Assembly (NCBI RefSeq): GCF_028877475.1
Contig: NZ_CP113527.1
Coordinates: forward strand, 3,341,501 to 3,405,500
Origin: Lysinibacillus irui
Lineage (GTDB): Bacteria; Bacillota; Bacilli; Bacillales_A; Planococcaceae
Reading direction: 5' to 3'
DNA length: 64,000 nt
Shown: in pieces, positions 44,626-54,578 of the stretch
Numbering within the stretch: the stretch's first letter is position 1
How the letters are laid out: each line of letters starts with the position of its first letter
The notes under the pieces: model-generated
Seen by the model: the letters and a program-made list of their open reading frames with translations, nothing else
What the model was told of the DNA's origin: nothing
Databases searched by the model: none
Position numbers and translations under genes: made by a program

Positions 44626-45780
44626 ATGAGTAAGGAGGTGCCCCGAAAATAGATGGGACACCTCCTTTATTATGACGTATTTTTCTTGTGGCATACGTTT
44701 TTCCGTACGATAGATAGACGTTAGCTTACTTGTTGATTTTAGCATCGTTTTACGTTTTGCTTTTGAATGATTTACTAAACTCTCTACTACTACCTTTGGC
44801 CATTCATTAAAATCGTGCAGAACAACAGGGTTTTCCTCTGTTTGTTTTTGTGTCACAAGCATTGTAGGCTGTAATTGTGTTACTGCTTGCCTATTCTCTG
44901 CAATTATTGAAATCCCTGCATTTTGATTAAAGCTTTGTTGTAAAGGCATTGTCAAACTCTGTCTTTTCGTTTCTTTTTGTATATCTGTATATTTTTCACT
45001 AGTTGCTGCCGGGAAACGGGCGTAGTCCCAAGTATGGTCTTGTGATAATTGGCGATCCGACACTAAAAAATATTGATAGCGTACTTCACCCTTACGATCT
45101 GGCAATGGATCATCCCACGTCACATCAATATGATACCACTCATGATCAAGCTTCACTAGCACCCAAGCATGAAGCTGTTCACCCACTTTGCCTGGTACAT
45201 ATTGCACTTCAAACCCTAACATCTCCAGCATTCGATATAACACTAACGCATACGCCTGACAAACTCCCTTATTTTCTGTAAGCAAAGTGTAGGGCGAATA
45301 TTGACTTCCTTCTGTTTCCTTAGAATATTCTGCTGTTAAAACAATAAAATCATGTGCAGCCTGTAATTTTTCTATGTCACTTAATCCATGCATAGGTGCA
45401 GTAATGGTTGATAAAGTTTGCTCAACAAAAGCTGCCTCTGTTTGTGAAATATGGTAGGTAAATGCAAATTCGATGACAATATTATTGTTATAACCATCGT
45501 ATTTCCATTTAAAACTAGAAATATTAGTATAAATATAAGAGTTTTGAATCGCAGTTTTCGTAATTTCTGTTAGTTCATCTTTTATCTCGGATATGTCACC
45601 AGTATAGCGTATTGAGAATTCTGTAGAGAGCTGCATAACTTCTTTATTAATGAGAGATTGTAGAGTTTCAATTGAATGAGCAGTTGCTACATTATCTTCT
45701 TGATAGTTTGCAAATACTTGCACATGACTCATTTGTAGAACAAATAATATAATGACAACATTATATATATATTTCCTCAT
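44599..45780 (-). CDS. Secreted transglutaminase-like (Cys-His-Asp) protein
   Basis: About 393 residues from ATG at 45780 (GGAG 10 bases upstream). N-terminal signal peptide, no lipobox. The transglutaminase core has Cys in GVCQAYALVLYRML (~174), His in EQLHAWVLV (~205) and Asp in WYHIDVTWDD (~219), a full triad. Such bacterial proteins are probable extracellular proteases or cross-linking enzymes. The last ~27 codons read through a terminator hairpin and overlap the convergent znuA gene. A one-base change in the preceding A run would give an earlier double stop, so the C-terminus may be frameshifted. Confidence 0.78.
   Translation of the reverse strand: MRKYIYNVVIILFVLQMSHVQVFANYQEDNVATAHSIETLQSLINKEVMQLSTEFSIRYTGDISEIKDELTEITKTAIQNSYIYTNISSFKWKYDGYNNNIVIEFAFTYHISQTEAAFVEQTLSTITAPMHGLSDIEKLQAAHDFIVLTAEYSKETEGSQYSPYTLLTENKGVCQAYALVLYRMLEMLGFEVQYVPGKVGEQLHAWVLVKLDHEWYHIDVTWDDPLPDRKGEVRYQYFLVSDRQLSQDHTWDYARFPAATSEKYTDIQKETKRQSLTMPLQQSFNQNAGISIIAENRQAVTQLQPTMLVTQKQTEENPVVLHDFNEWPKVVVESLVNHSKAKRKTMLKSTSKLTSIYRTEKRMPQEKYVIIKEVSHLFSGHLLTHLLIVQSFF
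44631..44668. terminator. Terminator between znuA-like and transglutaminase-like genes
   Basis: AAGGAGGTG..CCC / GGG..CACCTCCTT, a strong stem directly after the znuA-like stop. It is inside the apparent end of the convergent gene. Confidence 0.7.
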
Positions 45781-45911
45781 ATGAGTCATTCTCCTTTACT
45801 AAATAGTTTATGCCTCTCTTTTTTTATTATGTTAATGAATGTTTAATTTCATGCTAAAAGTTTAAATGTTTTGCATGATGGATTAGCCGTTTCCAATTTT
45901 AAAAACAAAAT

Positions 45912-45944
45912 AAAAAAGAAGCCTCCATACGAAGACTTCTTTTC
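45912..45944 (-). terminator. menE terminator
   Basis: AAAAGAAG..TC / GA..CTTCTTTT stem, followed by TTTTTT on the minus strand, just after the menE stop. Confidence 0.8.
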
Positions 45945-45952
45945 ATCTATTT

Positions 45953-47386
45953 TTATTGTAATAACTTCCTTCTCAGCAATTTATCCGCTCCATTTCGCGG
46001 TAGACTGTCTGTAAATATAATTTCTTTAGGCATCTTATATTTAGCAAGTTTTTGTAAGCAAAAGGCCTGTAGTTGCTCAACAGACACTGGCTCATTTAAC
46101 ACAAGGAACGCAATGGGAACCTGCCCCCATTGCTCATCATCTACCCCACATACACCCGCTTCTTTGACCGCAGGATGTGTTAGTAGTACATTTTCTATTT
46201 CTGCTGGATAAATATTCTCACCCCCAGAAATAATTAAATCTGCCCTACGATCAATCACATACAAGTATCCATCTTCATCTAAACAACCGATATCTCCCGT
46301 ATGAAGCCAGCCATCAATCGTGGCATTTTTATGTGCAAAACGGCCAATATAGCCAGGTGTGACATGAGGACCTCGAATACAAATTTCCCCCTCACCTTTA
46401 TCATTAGGATCTGCAATTTTTATTTGATTAAAAAATAAAGGCTTGCCAGCAGAACCGATTTTTTGCATGGCGTCTTCACTCGCCAAAGTAGCCGTTTGTG
46501 AAGATGTCTCTGTCATCCCATAAGTTTGCGCAACGGCTAAATTTAGAGAATGTGCTCTCGCTAAATAATCGACAGGCACCGGCCCTCCTCCAGCTAACAT
46601 TAGCTTAAAATGAGGTGAAGCTTTCATATTGCGCTGCTCTAACGTATGTAGGATTCGTTCCAACGTCACCGCGACAACCGACATATGGGTTACTTCTCCG
46701 TCTATAATGTTTTGTGATATCGCTTCTGCATCAAATTGATCATATAAATAGACCTGATTACCATATAAAAGTGAACGTACTAATATGGAAAACCCACTAA
46801 TATGAAATAAAGGAACTGCACAAAGCCAAACATCTTGAGGCTGCAGTCCAATATTTAAAACAGAGGCTGTTGCGCTTGCCTGATGGTTCCCAACTGTTTG
46901 GCGAACTCCCTTTGGAAAGCCCGTTGTACCTGATGTATACATAATAGTAGTTGTTTGATCTAATGGCCATTCCTTTTCAATAGTTAACTCGCCTTCCCCC
47001 CCATTTTCAATCGATGAAAATAAGTAATGGGCTGTTTCAGGAGGCAACTTCTCTATATCTTCATCTGCGATTAACACTGTCACTGCCTCTGAATCTTCTA
47101 GTTGATAGGCCAGCTCTTCCGGCGATAGTCTACGATTAAGCATCACCATTTCACATTGTAAATGCATGCAGGCATACATCATCATGACCAGTTCAGGCTT
47201 ACTTGGTCCCATAATTGCAATTCGATCACCCTGCTGAATACCGATCCCTACTAGTTGACGAGCACGTTTTATAGATAATTCATTTAATTCCTGAAAAGTC
47301 CAGCTTTGATTTTTATAAGCTAATGCCTTTCGTAACGGTGTTAAATATGCTCGCTGTAAAATCCAATTTGGATACATCTTCGTCAC
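45953..47386 (-). CDS. menE: o-Succinylbenzoate-CoA ligase
   Basis: 477 residues, ANL-superfamily adenylating enzyme. It activates o-succinylbenzoate with ATP and CoA in menaquinone synthesis. Core motifs: A3 MYTSGTTGFPKGV, A5 AVAQTYGMTETSS, A7 WLHTGDIG, A8 'YVIDRRADLIISGGENIYPAEIE', and the A10 lysine region 'PRNGADKLLRRKLL' near the C-terminus. It is separated from menB by 253 bp containing a terminator, so it probably has its own promoter. Confidence 0.95.
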   Translation of the reverse strand: MTKMYPNWILQRAYLTPLRKALAYKNQSWTFQELNELSIKRARQLVGIGIQQGDRIAIMGPSKPELVMMMYACMHLQCEMVMLNRRLSPEELAYQLEDSEAVTVLIADEDIEKLPPETAHYLFSSIENGGEGELTIEKEWPLDQTTTIMYTSGTTGFPKGVRQTVGNHQASATASVLNIGLQPQDVWLCAVPLFHISGFSILVRSLLYGNQVYLYDQFDAEAISQNIIDGEVTHMSVVAVTLERILHTLEQRNMKASPHFKLMLAGGGPVPVDYLARAHSLNLAVAQTYGMTETSSQTATLASEDAMQKIGSAGKPLFFNQIKIADPNDKGEGEICIRGPHVTPGYIGRFAHKNATIDGWLHTGDIGCLDEDGYLYVIDRRADLIISGGENIYPAEIENVLLTHPAVKEAGVCGVDDEQWGQVPIAFLVLNEPVSVEQLQAFCLQKLAKYKMPKEIIFTDSLPRNGADKLLRRKLLQ

Positions 47387-47593
47387 TCCAATCCCCTACA
47401 TCTTAACGCTTAATCATCTATTTTGTCTATTTGCATGTCTGTTATTTTAGGGATGCTACTCGCTACTTTTATTGTAATGTCCTGCTCCTCTATCCTTCAC
47501 TTTACTAGTTCTATCCATCACTTTACGGGCTGTATCCACTACTTTATTAATTCTATCCGCTTCTTCTATCGTAACCCCTTGCTTCCAGGCATA

Positions 47594-47627
47594 GAAAAAG
47601 CTCGTATCTCTAAAGATACGAGCCTTA
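47594..47627 (-). terminator. Terminator after menB
   Basis: AAGGCTCGTATC / GATACGAGCTTTTT on the minus strand, 12 bp after the menB stop. It splits menE from the menF-D-H-B unit. Confidence 0.85.
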
Positions 47628-47639
47628 AACCCTTTAGAA

Positions 47640-48458
47640 TCAAGGGAATCTTGGGAATTGACCGAAATCTGGTTGACGTTTTTCTTTGAAAGCGTCGCGA
47701 CCTTCTTTTGCTTCATCTGTTGTGTAGTAAAGAAGTGTAGCATCTCCAGCCATTTGTTGAAGACCTGCTAAGCCGTCTGTATCTGCATTCATCGCTGCTT
47801 TTAAGAAGCGTAGTGCAGTTGGTGACATTTGTAGCATTTCTTCACACCATTGAACTGTTTCATCTTCTAATTGCTCATAAGGAACAACTGTATTGACTAA
47901 GCCCATATCAAGTGCTTGTTGTGCATCGTATTGACGGCAAAGGTACCAAATTTCACGTGCCTTTTTATGTCCAATAATACGAGCAAGATAGCCTGAGCCA
48001 TAACCAGCATCGAATGAACCTACTTTTGGTCCAGTTTGTCCAAAGCGAGCATTGTCAGCAGCAATTGTTAAGTCACAGACAACATGTAAAACGTGACCTC
48101 CACCAATTGCATAGCCAGCTACCATCGCTACTACAGGTTTTGGAATTACACGGATTAAACGTTGTAAATCAAGAACGTTTAGACGTGGAATTTCATCTTC
48201 TCCTACATAGCCACCATGACCGCGAACTTTTTGGTCTCCGCCTGAGCAGAAAGCATGTTCGCCTTCACCTGTTAAAATAATTACACCGATATTTTTGTCA
48301 TCGCGTGCTCGTGAAAATGCGTCAATCATTTCCATAACCGTTTTAGGACGGAATGCGTTACGCACTTCTGGACGGTTAATCGTAATTTTTGCGATTCCGT
48401 TATAGAACTCATACTTTATGTCTTCATAAGTATGTAATGTAGTCCATTGACGTGTCAT
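47640..48458 (-). CDS. menB: 1,4-Dihydroxy-2-naphthoyl-CoA synthase
   Basis: 272 residues, crotonase fold. It cyclises o-succinylbenzoyl-CoA to 1,4-dihydroxy-2-naphthoyl-CoA. Motifs: [20 protein letters not shown] (oxyanion hole), [17 protein letters not shown], and [21 protein letters not shown] with the conserved Asp. The length is standard. Start after AGGAGGC; 63 bp downstream of menH. Confidence 0.97.
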   Translation of the reverse strand: MTRQWTTLHTYEDIKYEFYNGIAKITINRPEVRNAFRPKTVMEMIDAFSRARDDKNIGVIILTGEGEHAFCSGGDQKVRGHGGYVGEDEIPRLNVLDLQRLIRVIPKPVVAMVAGYAIGGGHVLHVVCDLTIAADNARFGQTGPKVGSFDAGYGSGYLARIIGHKKAREIWYLCRQYDAQQALDMGLVNTVVPYEQLEDETVQWCEEMLQMSPTALRFLKAAMNADTDGLAGLQQMAGDATLLYYTTDEAKEGRDAFKEKRQPDFGQFPRFP

Positions 48459-48521
48459 TGAATAGCCTCCTATATCATTAAATTCGTCTCGTTACTAGCG
48501 AGGCGCTAACGTAATATTAGA

Positions 48522-49331
48522 TTACGTTAAATACTCCTCTACTATTGTAGCAAACTCAGCGGGATTTTCCACATGAATTGCATGTCCAGCGTCATTTACC
48601 GTCATATGGCTAACAGTATTTAATAGCGCTTTCATTTCTAGTGCAATTTCACAGAATTTCCCATCCATTGAACCGGTAATTAGCAATACAGGGACTGCTA
48701 ACTGCGCCAATCTATCCCAATTTGAAGGTTGAGCTCCTGTACCAATACCTCTCAAGCTGCCCGCTAGTCCCTCTTTCTTCTGTGAAAGTCTTTCTGCTCG
48801 AATGACCTGTCTTACACTTTGCGGTAGACGATGCTGTGTACTAAAAAGCGGTATGTTCTCCCATGCATTCACAAACGATTCCAAACCATTTGTTAGAATT
48901 TTTTGTGCCAGTGCTTCATCTAGCTCACAACGCTCCTTACGCTCTTCTTCTGTACGTAAGCCTGGAGAGGCGCTTTCTAAAATAAGCTGATGAATACGAT
49001 CTGGATAAGCCAGGGCATATGATAGAGCAATTCTACCACCCATTGAGTATCCTAACAGTGTAAAGTTCTCTAGATGAAGCTGGCAAAATATTTCTTCTAA
49101 ATCTTGTAATTGTTCCTCCATGGAGAAACGTTGACAGTGCTGTGGAATAGCCGTTTGTCCATGTCCAATTAAATCAATGGCAATGACGCGTACATTGGGT
49201 AGGGCCTGTGCTAGATTGTGCCATGTAGCCGTGCTTCCCGTAAATCCATGTAATGCAACGAGTGTATGGATCCCATTTTGATTCCATATCTCAATATGCG
49301 TTTCAAGACCACGAATCATTAAATTTGTCAT
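48522..49331 (-). CDS. menH: 2-Succinyl-6-hydroxy-2,4-cyclohexadiene-1-carboxylate synthase
   Basis: 269 residues, alpha/beta hydrolase. It eliminates pyruvate from the MenD product (SEPHCHC to SHCHC). The nucleophile is Ser96 in LLGYSMGGRIAL, the oxyanion segment is LHGFTGSTATW, the acid is Asp in TGSMDGKF and the base is His in AGHAIHVENP. The start overlaps the menD stop (ATGA). Confidence 0.93.
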   Translation of the reverse strand: MTNLMIRGLETHIEIWNQNGIHTLVALHGFTGSTATWHNLAQALPNVRVIAIDLIGHGQTAIPQHCQRFSMEEQLQDLEEIFCQLHLENFTLLGYSMGGRIALSYALAYPDRIHQLILESASPGLRTEEERKERCELDEALAQKILTNGLESFVNAWENIPLFSTQHRLPQSVRQVIRAERLSQKKEGLAGSLRGIGTGAQPSNWDRLAQLAVPVLLITGSMDGKFCEIALEMKALLNTVSHMTVNDAGHAIHVENPAEFATIVEEYLT

Positions 49332-51043
49332 GCTTTTAACTCCGTATTAATACGTTTCCATAGCTCACGATGGGCAGTGACATTCTCTGTTCGATCAGTA
49401 AATATTTCAATCAAACGTAAAGGACGTTTTTTGCTTGTAGAAAATTTCTCGGAAAGCTCGGCAATCGTTTCTACACGGATATAATCCATATCATACATAT
49501 TGGCAATATCACGGAATTCAAGGGCAGTTGGTGTGCCAAATAAGTCCTCATAATGAGCTTCCACTGTTGACTGTGGTAAATAAGAAAAAATACCGCCACC
49601 ATCATTATTCATGACAAGGATCGTTAAGTTACATTGCTGATATCTTGAAGCAATGAGACCATTGATATCATGTAAAAAGGCTAAATCACCAATTAGTAAG
49701 AAGGTTTCTCGGCCATTTCCTTGACTGAAGCCCATTGCCGTTGACACTACGCCATCAATCCCATTTGTACCACGATTTGCAAAAATACGCAGATCCTTCG
49801 GTGTAGCTAGTAAAAATGTATCGATATCACGCACTGGCATACTGCTGCTAACGAAAATATCACTACCATCAGGAATCATTTTCAGTAAACGACTGACCAT
49901 GGCTCCCTCATCTTTTTCTACTTCTGAATATTGCTCGATATGCATAGAAGCAAGCTGATTCGCTTTTTGCCATTCAGCTAGGTAAGTCTCCTCAATAGCA
50001 GTTTTCGTAATAGCTAGTTGAGTCAGCCACTGATCGATATTGGCATGAATAAAATGCGTGGAAACGCCCGTAGCATCTCTAAACATTGGGTCTTCATCAA
50101 TAATCACATAGGCATTTGGCTGTGATTTTGTGATGAATTGCATGATAAACTTCGAGACAGGCTGTGCCCCTAAGCGTATAACTGTATCTGGTTGCACCAG
50201 TGCTTTGAAGTCATCACTTTTCATAATGGCATCGTAGGTAGTCACAATATATGGTAAGCAATCCTCTGGTACGGATGCCCGCATATTCGATAAACTCTCA
50301 ACAATTACTGGCCATTTTAGCTGACGCACAAACTCCCAAACGATGGCTAAATCCGTGCCAAGAGCTAGCTCACCTATAATAACAAAGCCTCTCTTCGTCG
50401 ATTGTAAAATAGAGGAGAGCTCCTGTTGATCGGCAGTTGTTGGGATTAGCTGTCCCATACTGCTGTGCTTGAACGTCGCTGTTGGTAGTTCACTTCGAAA
50501 ATCAATTAATAAAGGCTCTCGGAAAGGTACATTGATATGTACTGGACCAAAAGGCGCACTCGTTGCAATAGCTACAGCACGGGCAAGATGACGCTCAATA
50601 AAAGGTAATGTTGGATCAGCACCATCTGCTAACGGAAAATCAACACTCCATTTTACATGGGAACCATATAAATTAGGCTGATTGATGGCCTGTGGTGCGC
50701 CGACCTCTCGTAATTCATGAGGACGGTCAGCTGTTATGACAATCAGTGGAACACGTGCATAGCTTGCCTCCACAATTGCAGGAAAATAGTTTGCTGCAGC
50801 TGTACCTGATGTACATAATAGAACAACAGGCTTAGCTGTGGCCTTCGCTAGACCTAACGCAAAGAATGCAGCCGAGCGCTCATCTACTTGACGATACATT
50901 TTTACTTGATTTGTAGATGCAACAGCATAGGCAAGTGGTGTTGAACGTGATCCTGGACTGACTACCACATTTTCAACACCCGCTTGTACTAGCGATGCGA
51001 CCATTTGATAAACATAATCTGTTAATATTTTCCGTTCACTCAT
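49328..51043 (-). CDS. menD: 2-Succinyl-5-enolpyruvyl-6-hydroxy-3-cyclohexene-1-carboxylate synthase
   Basis: 571 residues, ThDP-dependent. It condenses isochorismate with 2-oxoglutarate. Domains: PYR (SPGSRSTPLAYAVAS with the ThDP-activating region, 1-190), middle TH3-like (~200-340), and PP domain with GTNGIDGVVSTAMGF and the metal-binding motif GDLAFLHDINGL...NNDGGGIFSYLPQ. It overlaps menF by 8 bp and menH by 4 bp, a tightly coupled operon. Confidence 0.97.
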   Translation of the reverse strand: MSERKILTDYVYQMVASLVQAGVENVVVSPGSRSTPLAYAVASTNQVKMYRQVDERSAAFFALGLAKATAKPVVLLCTSGTAAANYFPAIVEASYARVPLIVITADRPHELREVGAPQAINQPNLYGSHVKWSVDFPLADGADPTLPFIERHLARAVAIATSAPFGPVHINVPFREPLLIDFRSELPTATFKHSSMGQLIPTTADQQELSSILQSTKRGFVIIGELALGTDLAIVWEFVRQLKWPVIVESLSNMRASVPEDCLPYIVTTYDAIMKSDDFKALVQPDTVIRLGAQPVSKFIMQFITKSQPNAYVIIDEDPMFRDATGVSTHFIHANIDQWLTQLAITKTAIEETYLAEWQKANQLASMHIEQYSEVEKDEGAMVSRLLKMIPDGSDIFVSSSMPVRDIDTFLLATPKDLRIFANRGTNGIDGVVSTAMGFSQGNGRETFLLIGDLAFLHDINGLIASRYQQCNLTILVMNNDGGGIFSYLPQSTVEAHYEDLFGTPTALEFRDIANMYDMDYIRVETIAELSEKFSTSKKRPLRLIEIFTDRTENVTAHRELWKRINTELKA

Positions 51044-52421
51044 GTAATTGTCCCCCTAGCGCGCGAAGCATTGGACGGAATTTTACTAATGTTTCTTCAT
51101 ATTCAGATTGTGGTTCTGAATCTGCTACAATCCCTCCGCCTGCATATAAATAAGCTTTATCGCCTAGTAATGCAGCCGAGCGGATCGCGACTGCAAATTC
51201 GCCATTACCCTCTGCGTCTAACCAACCAATTGGTGCTGCATACAAACCACGATTCATAGGCTCATATTTACGGATGGCTGCCAACGCTTCTTTACGTGGT
51301 ACTCCCCCTAAAGCGGGTGTGGGATGTAAAGATTTTGTAAGCTGTAAGATTGTAGCATCCTCATTTAACTGACCTTCTACAGGTGTATATAGATGTTGGA
51401 TGTCTCGTATTTTTAATAGGCGAGGTTTGTCAGGTACCGTCATGTTCACACAATTTTTGCGGAATGTGTCCGCAATCATATCCACAACATATTGATGTTC
51501 TCCACCGTTTTTTGGGTCATTTAGTAAACTTTGTCCATACGCTTCATCTTCTTCTGCTGTTTTTCCTCGTTTAATTGAGCCAGCAACACAAGACGAAAAC
51601 GCACGGCCTTCTTCTACCTTAACAAGGCGTTCAGGCGAGGCTCCAAAAAATAATAGATCCTTATGCTCTAAACCAAATAGATAGCTTTCTGGCTGCTCAT
51701 GAATTATTTGAGAAAGCACTTGAGGTGCAGATACAGATTCTTTAAATTGCAAGGCAAGTGAGCGAGCAATAACCACCTTATCTGCCTTCTTCTGCTTAAT
51801 TAATGCTGTCACTTGGTCGATTGAGGCTAAATAGGGCTCCTTATATGGCTCAAAATAACTTGTAATTTCAGGTTTTGTATACGTTTTCACTTCTTTAACC
51901 TGCGCTGCGTGAATTAAATGATCTCGCTCTTTCCTTAGAGCTTCTAGCTTACTCTCCGCCTGCTGATCTTGTGTTAAAAGATGAATACTTACGTAAGCTT
52001 TATCATCACGGATTACAAGTTGAAACGTTGCTAGTGCAAAATAAGCCTCTGGGAAATCCGTCCATTCCCCATCGACATTATTTTGTGGATCAAATGTAAA
52101 ACCACCAAATAAAATGGGCTGTAGCTCGCTTTGTCCCTTTTGACAGTTTTTCGTTAAGTTCTTCCACTCCGCTTCTACAGCATCAAAACGCTCATTTTTT
52201 GCATTGTTTTGAATGGTATGGGCATGTCCCAGCCCTACTAATGTCATTGTTTTTTCTCTATTTTGCCAATAAAATCGTTCACCTTTATAACGCTCCTCAC
52301 CTGCCGCATAAAATGCAAGTGGAGATAAGCGACTTACTTCAATTGTTTCCATATAAAAATGAAGGCTTTGGCCCAAATAGTCCACTTCTACTTCTGTGGC
52401 TTGGTACCACTTCTGTTGCAT
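51036..52421 (-). CDS. menF: Isochorismate synthase (menaquinone-type)
   Basis: About 461 residues from the ATG after GGAGG. The frame continues 10 codons upstream without a ribosome site. The chorismate-binding domain occupies the C-terminal half: 'KADKVVIARSLALQF', GASPERLVKVEEGRAFSSCVAGSIKRG, 'HQYVVDMIADTFR', TPALGGVPRKEALAAI and 'RGLYAAPIGWLDAEGNGEFAVAIRSA'. It converts chorismate to isochorismate, the first menaquinone step, and is the first gene of the operon. Confidence 0.95.
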   Translation of the reverse strand: MQQKWYQATEVEVDYLGQSLHFYMETIEVSRLSPLAFYAAGEERYKGERFYWQNREKTMTLVGLGHAHTIQNNAKNERFDAVEAEWKNLTKNCQKGQSELQPILFGGFTFDPQNNVDGEWTDFPEAYFALATFQLVIRDDKAYVSIHLLTQDQQAESKLEALRKERDHLIHAAQVKEVKTYTKPEITSYFEPYKEPYLASIDQVTALIKQKKADKVVIARSLALQFKESVSAPQVLSQIIHEQPESYLFGLEHKDLLFFGASPERLVKVEEGRAFSSCVAGSIKRGKTAEEDEAYGQSLLNDPKNGGEHQYVVDMIADTFRKNCVNMTVPDKPRLLKIRDIQHLYTPVEGQLNEDATILQLTKSLHPTPALGGVPRKEALAAIRKYEPMNRGLYAAPIGWLDAEGNGEFAVAIRSAALLGDKAYLYAGGGIVADSEPQSEYEETLVKFRPMLRALGGQLHE

Positions 52422-52669
52422 GAAAATTACCTCCGTTGTTGCAATGTACATAATTAAAATGATGAATCAAACACATCATTTTTTGGTTGGCAACAGTGTC
52501 ATTCTTACTGTTGCTAATACCCTATTTTTATTTTCAGTTCATAAATGCATGTTCTATTGTATCACTTTTTTTCATTTAACAGTATGTAATAAGCTGTGAA
52601 CCTACCCATTTTCTCAATCTTCGTTTAAAATAGAAAGAGTCGACAACATTTGAAGGAGAGAAAGACCTT

Positions 52670-53590
52670 ATGACCAAAGTCATTGAAGCTGATAGGGGTT
52701 TTAAAGTTTGGTGGCATTTAACGCGTCCACATACTTTAACCGCTTCATTCGTTCCAGTATTCCTAGGAACAGCAATTGCTCTAGCAATTGAACAAGAAAC
52801 AATTGATTTTGGACTATTTTTTGCTATGCTCATTGCAAGTATGCTTATCCAAGCAGCAACGAATATGTTCAATGAATATTACGATTACAAATTAGGATTA
52901 GATAACGAGCATTCTGTTGGGATTGGCGGAACCATCGTCCGTCATGGAGTACAGCCAAAAACAATTATGATGATTGCACTAAGCTTTTATGCTATTGCCA
53001 TGCTTCTTGGCATTTACATATGTGCCTCAACATCTTGGTGGTTAGCAGCTGTAGGCCTTGTTTGTATGCTTATTGGTTTCTTATATACAGGAGGACCATA
53101 CCCAATAGCCTATTCCCCATTTGGAGAGATTGTCTCTGGAGCAGTAATGGGCATGGGAATTGTGTTAATTGCCTTCTATATTCAAACGCTTACAGTGACA
53201 CTCGATGCTGCGTTGCTGTCTGTACCAAGTATGATTTTAGTCGGAGCCATTATGTTATCCAATAATATCCGTGATATTGTGGGTGATACAGAAGGTGGAA
53301 GAAAAACTTTAGCTATTTTAGTAGGACGTGATAATGCCATTTCTGTGTTATCTGGCTTTTTTATCGTCTCGTATTTATGGGTCATTGCCCTTGTAGCAGT
53401 TGATGGCATTACTTTTTGGGCATTAATTATCTTCCTGAGCATTCCGAAACCATTACGTGCCATTCAAATTTTCCGAGACAAAAAAGAAGCCAAAGAAGTG
53501 ATGCCTGCGATGAAATATACAGCGCAAACCAATACTTTCTTCGGCTTCCTATTAGGAATCGGTTTATTAATTCATTATTTCTTTTATTAA
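52670..53590 (+). CDS. menA: 1,4-Dihydroxy-2-naphthoate polyprenyltransferase
   Basis: 306 residues, UbiA-family integral membrane prenyltransferase with about eight or nine helices. Motif 1 is NMFNEYYDYKLGLDNEHS (Asp-rich Mg/prenyl-diphosphate site) and motif 2 is NNIRDIVGDTEGGRKTLA. It attaches the isoprenoid tail to DHNA, the penultimate step to menaquinone. It is divergent from menF, so the pathway genes share one intergenic control region. Start after GAAGGAGAG. Confidence 0.95.
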   Translation: MTKVIEADRGFKVWWHLTRPHTLTASFVPVFLGTAIALAIEQETIDFGLFFAMLIASMLIQAATNMFNEYYDYKLGLDNEHSVGIGGTIVRHGVQPKTIMMIALSFYAIAMLLGIYICASTSWWLAAVGLVCMLIGFLYTGGPYPIAYSPFGEIVSGAVMGMGIVLIAFYIQTLTVTLDAALLSVPSMILVGAIMLSNNIRDIVGDTEGGRKTLAILVGRDNAISVLSGFFIVSYLWVIALVAVDGITFWALIIFLSIPKPLRAIQIFRDKKEAKEVMPAMKYTAQTNTFFGFLLGIGLLIHYFFY

Positions 53591-53595
53591 AAGAT

Positions 53596-53626
53596 GCGGC
53601 AGCCTTAACGGGTTGCTGCTTTTTTT
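53596..53626 (+). terminator. menA terminator
   Basis: GCGGCAGCC / GGTTGCTGC stem (with G-U pairs) and seven Ts. It overlaps the end of the convergent M19 peptidase gene. Confidence 0.75.
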
Positions 53627-54531
53627 ACATAACGTCTGAAATTTTGACTTGCAATACCATGCACTTCCTCGTCTGAAAAACGTGCTCGTAATGCCTCTAA
53701 TAAATTTTGCGCTTCTCCTGCATGTGCTAAGCCATTGACAGTCCGATCAATACCATCAAAATCTGAGCCTAGCCCTATATGCTCTACACCAACTAGCTTT
53801 GCTAAATGCTCCACATGATCGACTAGATGATCTAGTGTTGCATCTCGATTAATGAAGAGTGGAAAATAAACAACATGGATATGTCCCCCATGTTCTACAA
53901 GTGCCTTTGCCTGTGCATCTGTTAAATTACGTGGGTGGTCACAGAGTGCACGAGCATTACTATGACTTGCAATAATATGCTTCGCTAATGGCAACACATC
54001 CCAAAAGCTTTGTTCATTTAAATGGGAGACATCAATAATAATATCCCGTTTATTTAGTAATTGTATGACCTCTTTACCAAATGGCTTCAAACCAAGACTT
54101 GCATCCTGCTCAGCTCCATGTGCAACAGCATTCTCTTCATTCCATGTTAAGCCGACTAATTTTACGCCCGCATCGAGTACTGCTGTCAGCTTTGCTAGAT
54201 CTTCTCCAATTGCACTACAGCCCTCTAAACTTAATATAGCTCCTATTTCATGTGGAGCTAAATGGTCTAACTGTGCCCAATCTGCAATATGCACCATGCC
54301 CTCTGTTTGTAATACATGGGTATGAAATACTTCGATTTGACGCATGACCTCAAGAAATTGAAGATTTTGTGGAATTTGCGGGTCTATAAAAACGGCGAAC
54401 ACTTGAGCCTCTACTTGCCCTAATTGCAATCTTTTTTGATTGGCATGTAAACGCACATCCTCAGCAAAATTTGCCGATTCAAGAGTAGTTAACTTTAAAA
54501 GCGCATCACAATGTAAATCAATAATCTTCAT
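53605..54531 (-). CDS. Membrane dipeptidase (peptidase family M19)
   Basis: 308 residues, renal-dipeptidase-like TIM barrel. Di-zinc ligands: HxD in DLHCDAL (His7, Asp9), Glu in LSLEGCSAIG, His in ASHSNARAL and Asp in GLGSDFDGID. It hydrolyses dipeptides, including those with D-amino acids, and often beta-lactams. There is no signal peptide, so it acts in the cytoplasm. Single gene followed downstream by menA in convergent orientation. Confidence 0.92.
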   Translation of the reverse strand: MKIIDLHCDALLKLTTLESANFAEDVRLHANQKRLQLGQVEAQVFAVFIDPQIPQNLQFLEVMRQIEVFHTHVLQTEGMVHIADWAQLDHLAPHEIGAILSLEGCSAIGEDLAKLTAVLDAGVKLVGLTWNEENAVAHGAEQDASLGLKPFGKEVIQLLNKRDIIIDVSHLNEQSFWDVLPLAKHIIASHSNARALCDHPRNLTDAQAKALVEHGGHIHVVYFPLFINRDATLDHLVDHVEHLAKLVGVEHIGLGSDFDGIDRTVNGLAHAGEAQNLLEALRARFSDEEVHGIASQNFRRYVKKAATR

Positions 54532-54578
54532 ATCCTCACCTCTACAGTTATTATACTGCTTCCATGAGGAAAAACAGA

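Noticed and set aside
47456..47743. 95-codon minus-strand frame between menB and menE
   Set aside because: It overlaps the end of menB in another frame and runs through the menB terminator. The inner part (VVDTARKVMDRTSKVKDR) looks slightly protein-like but has no convincing start signal.
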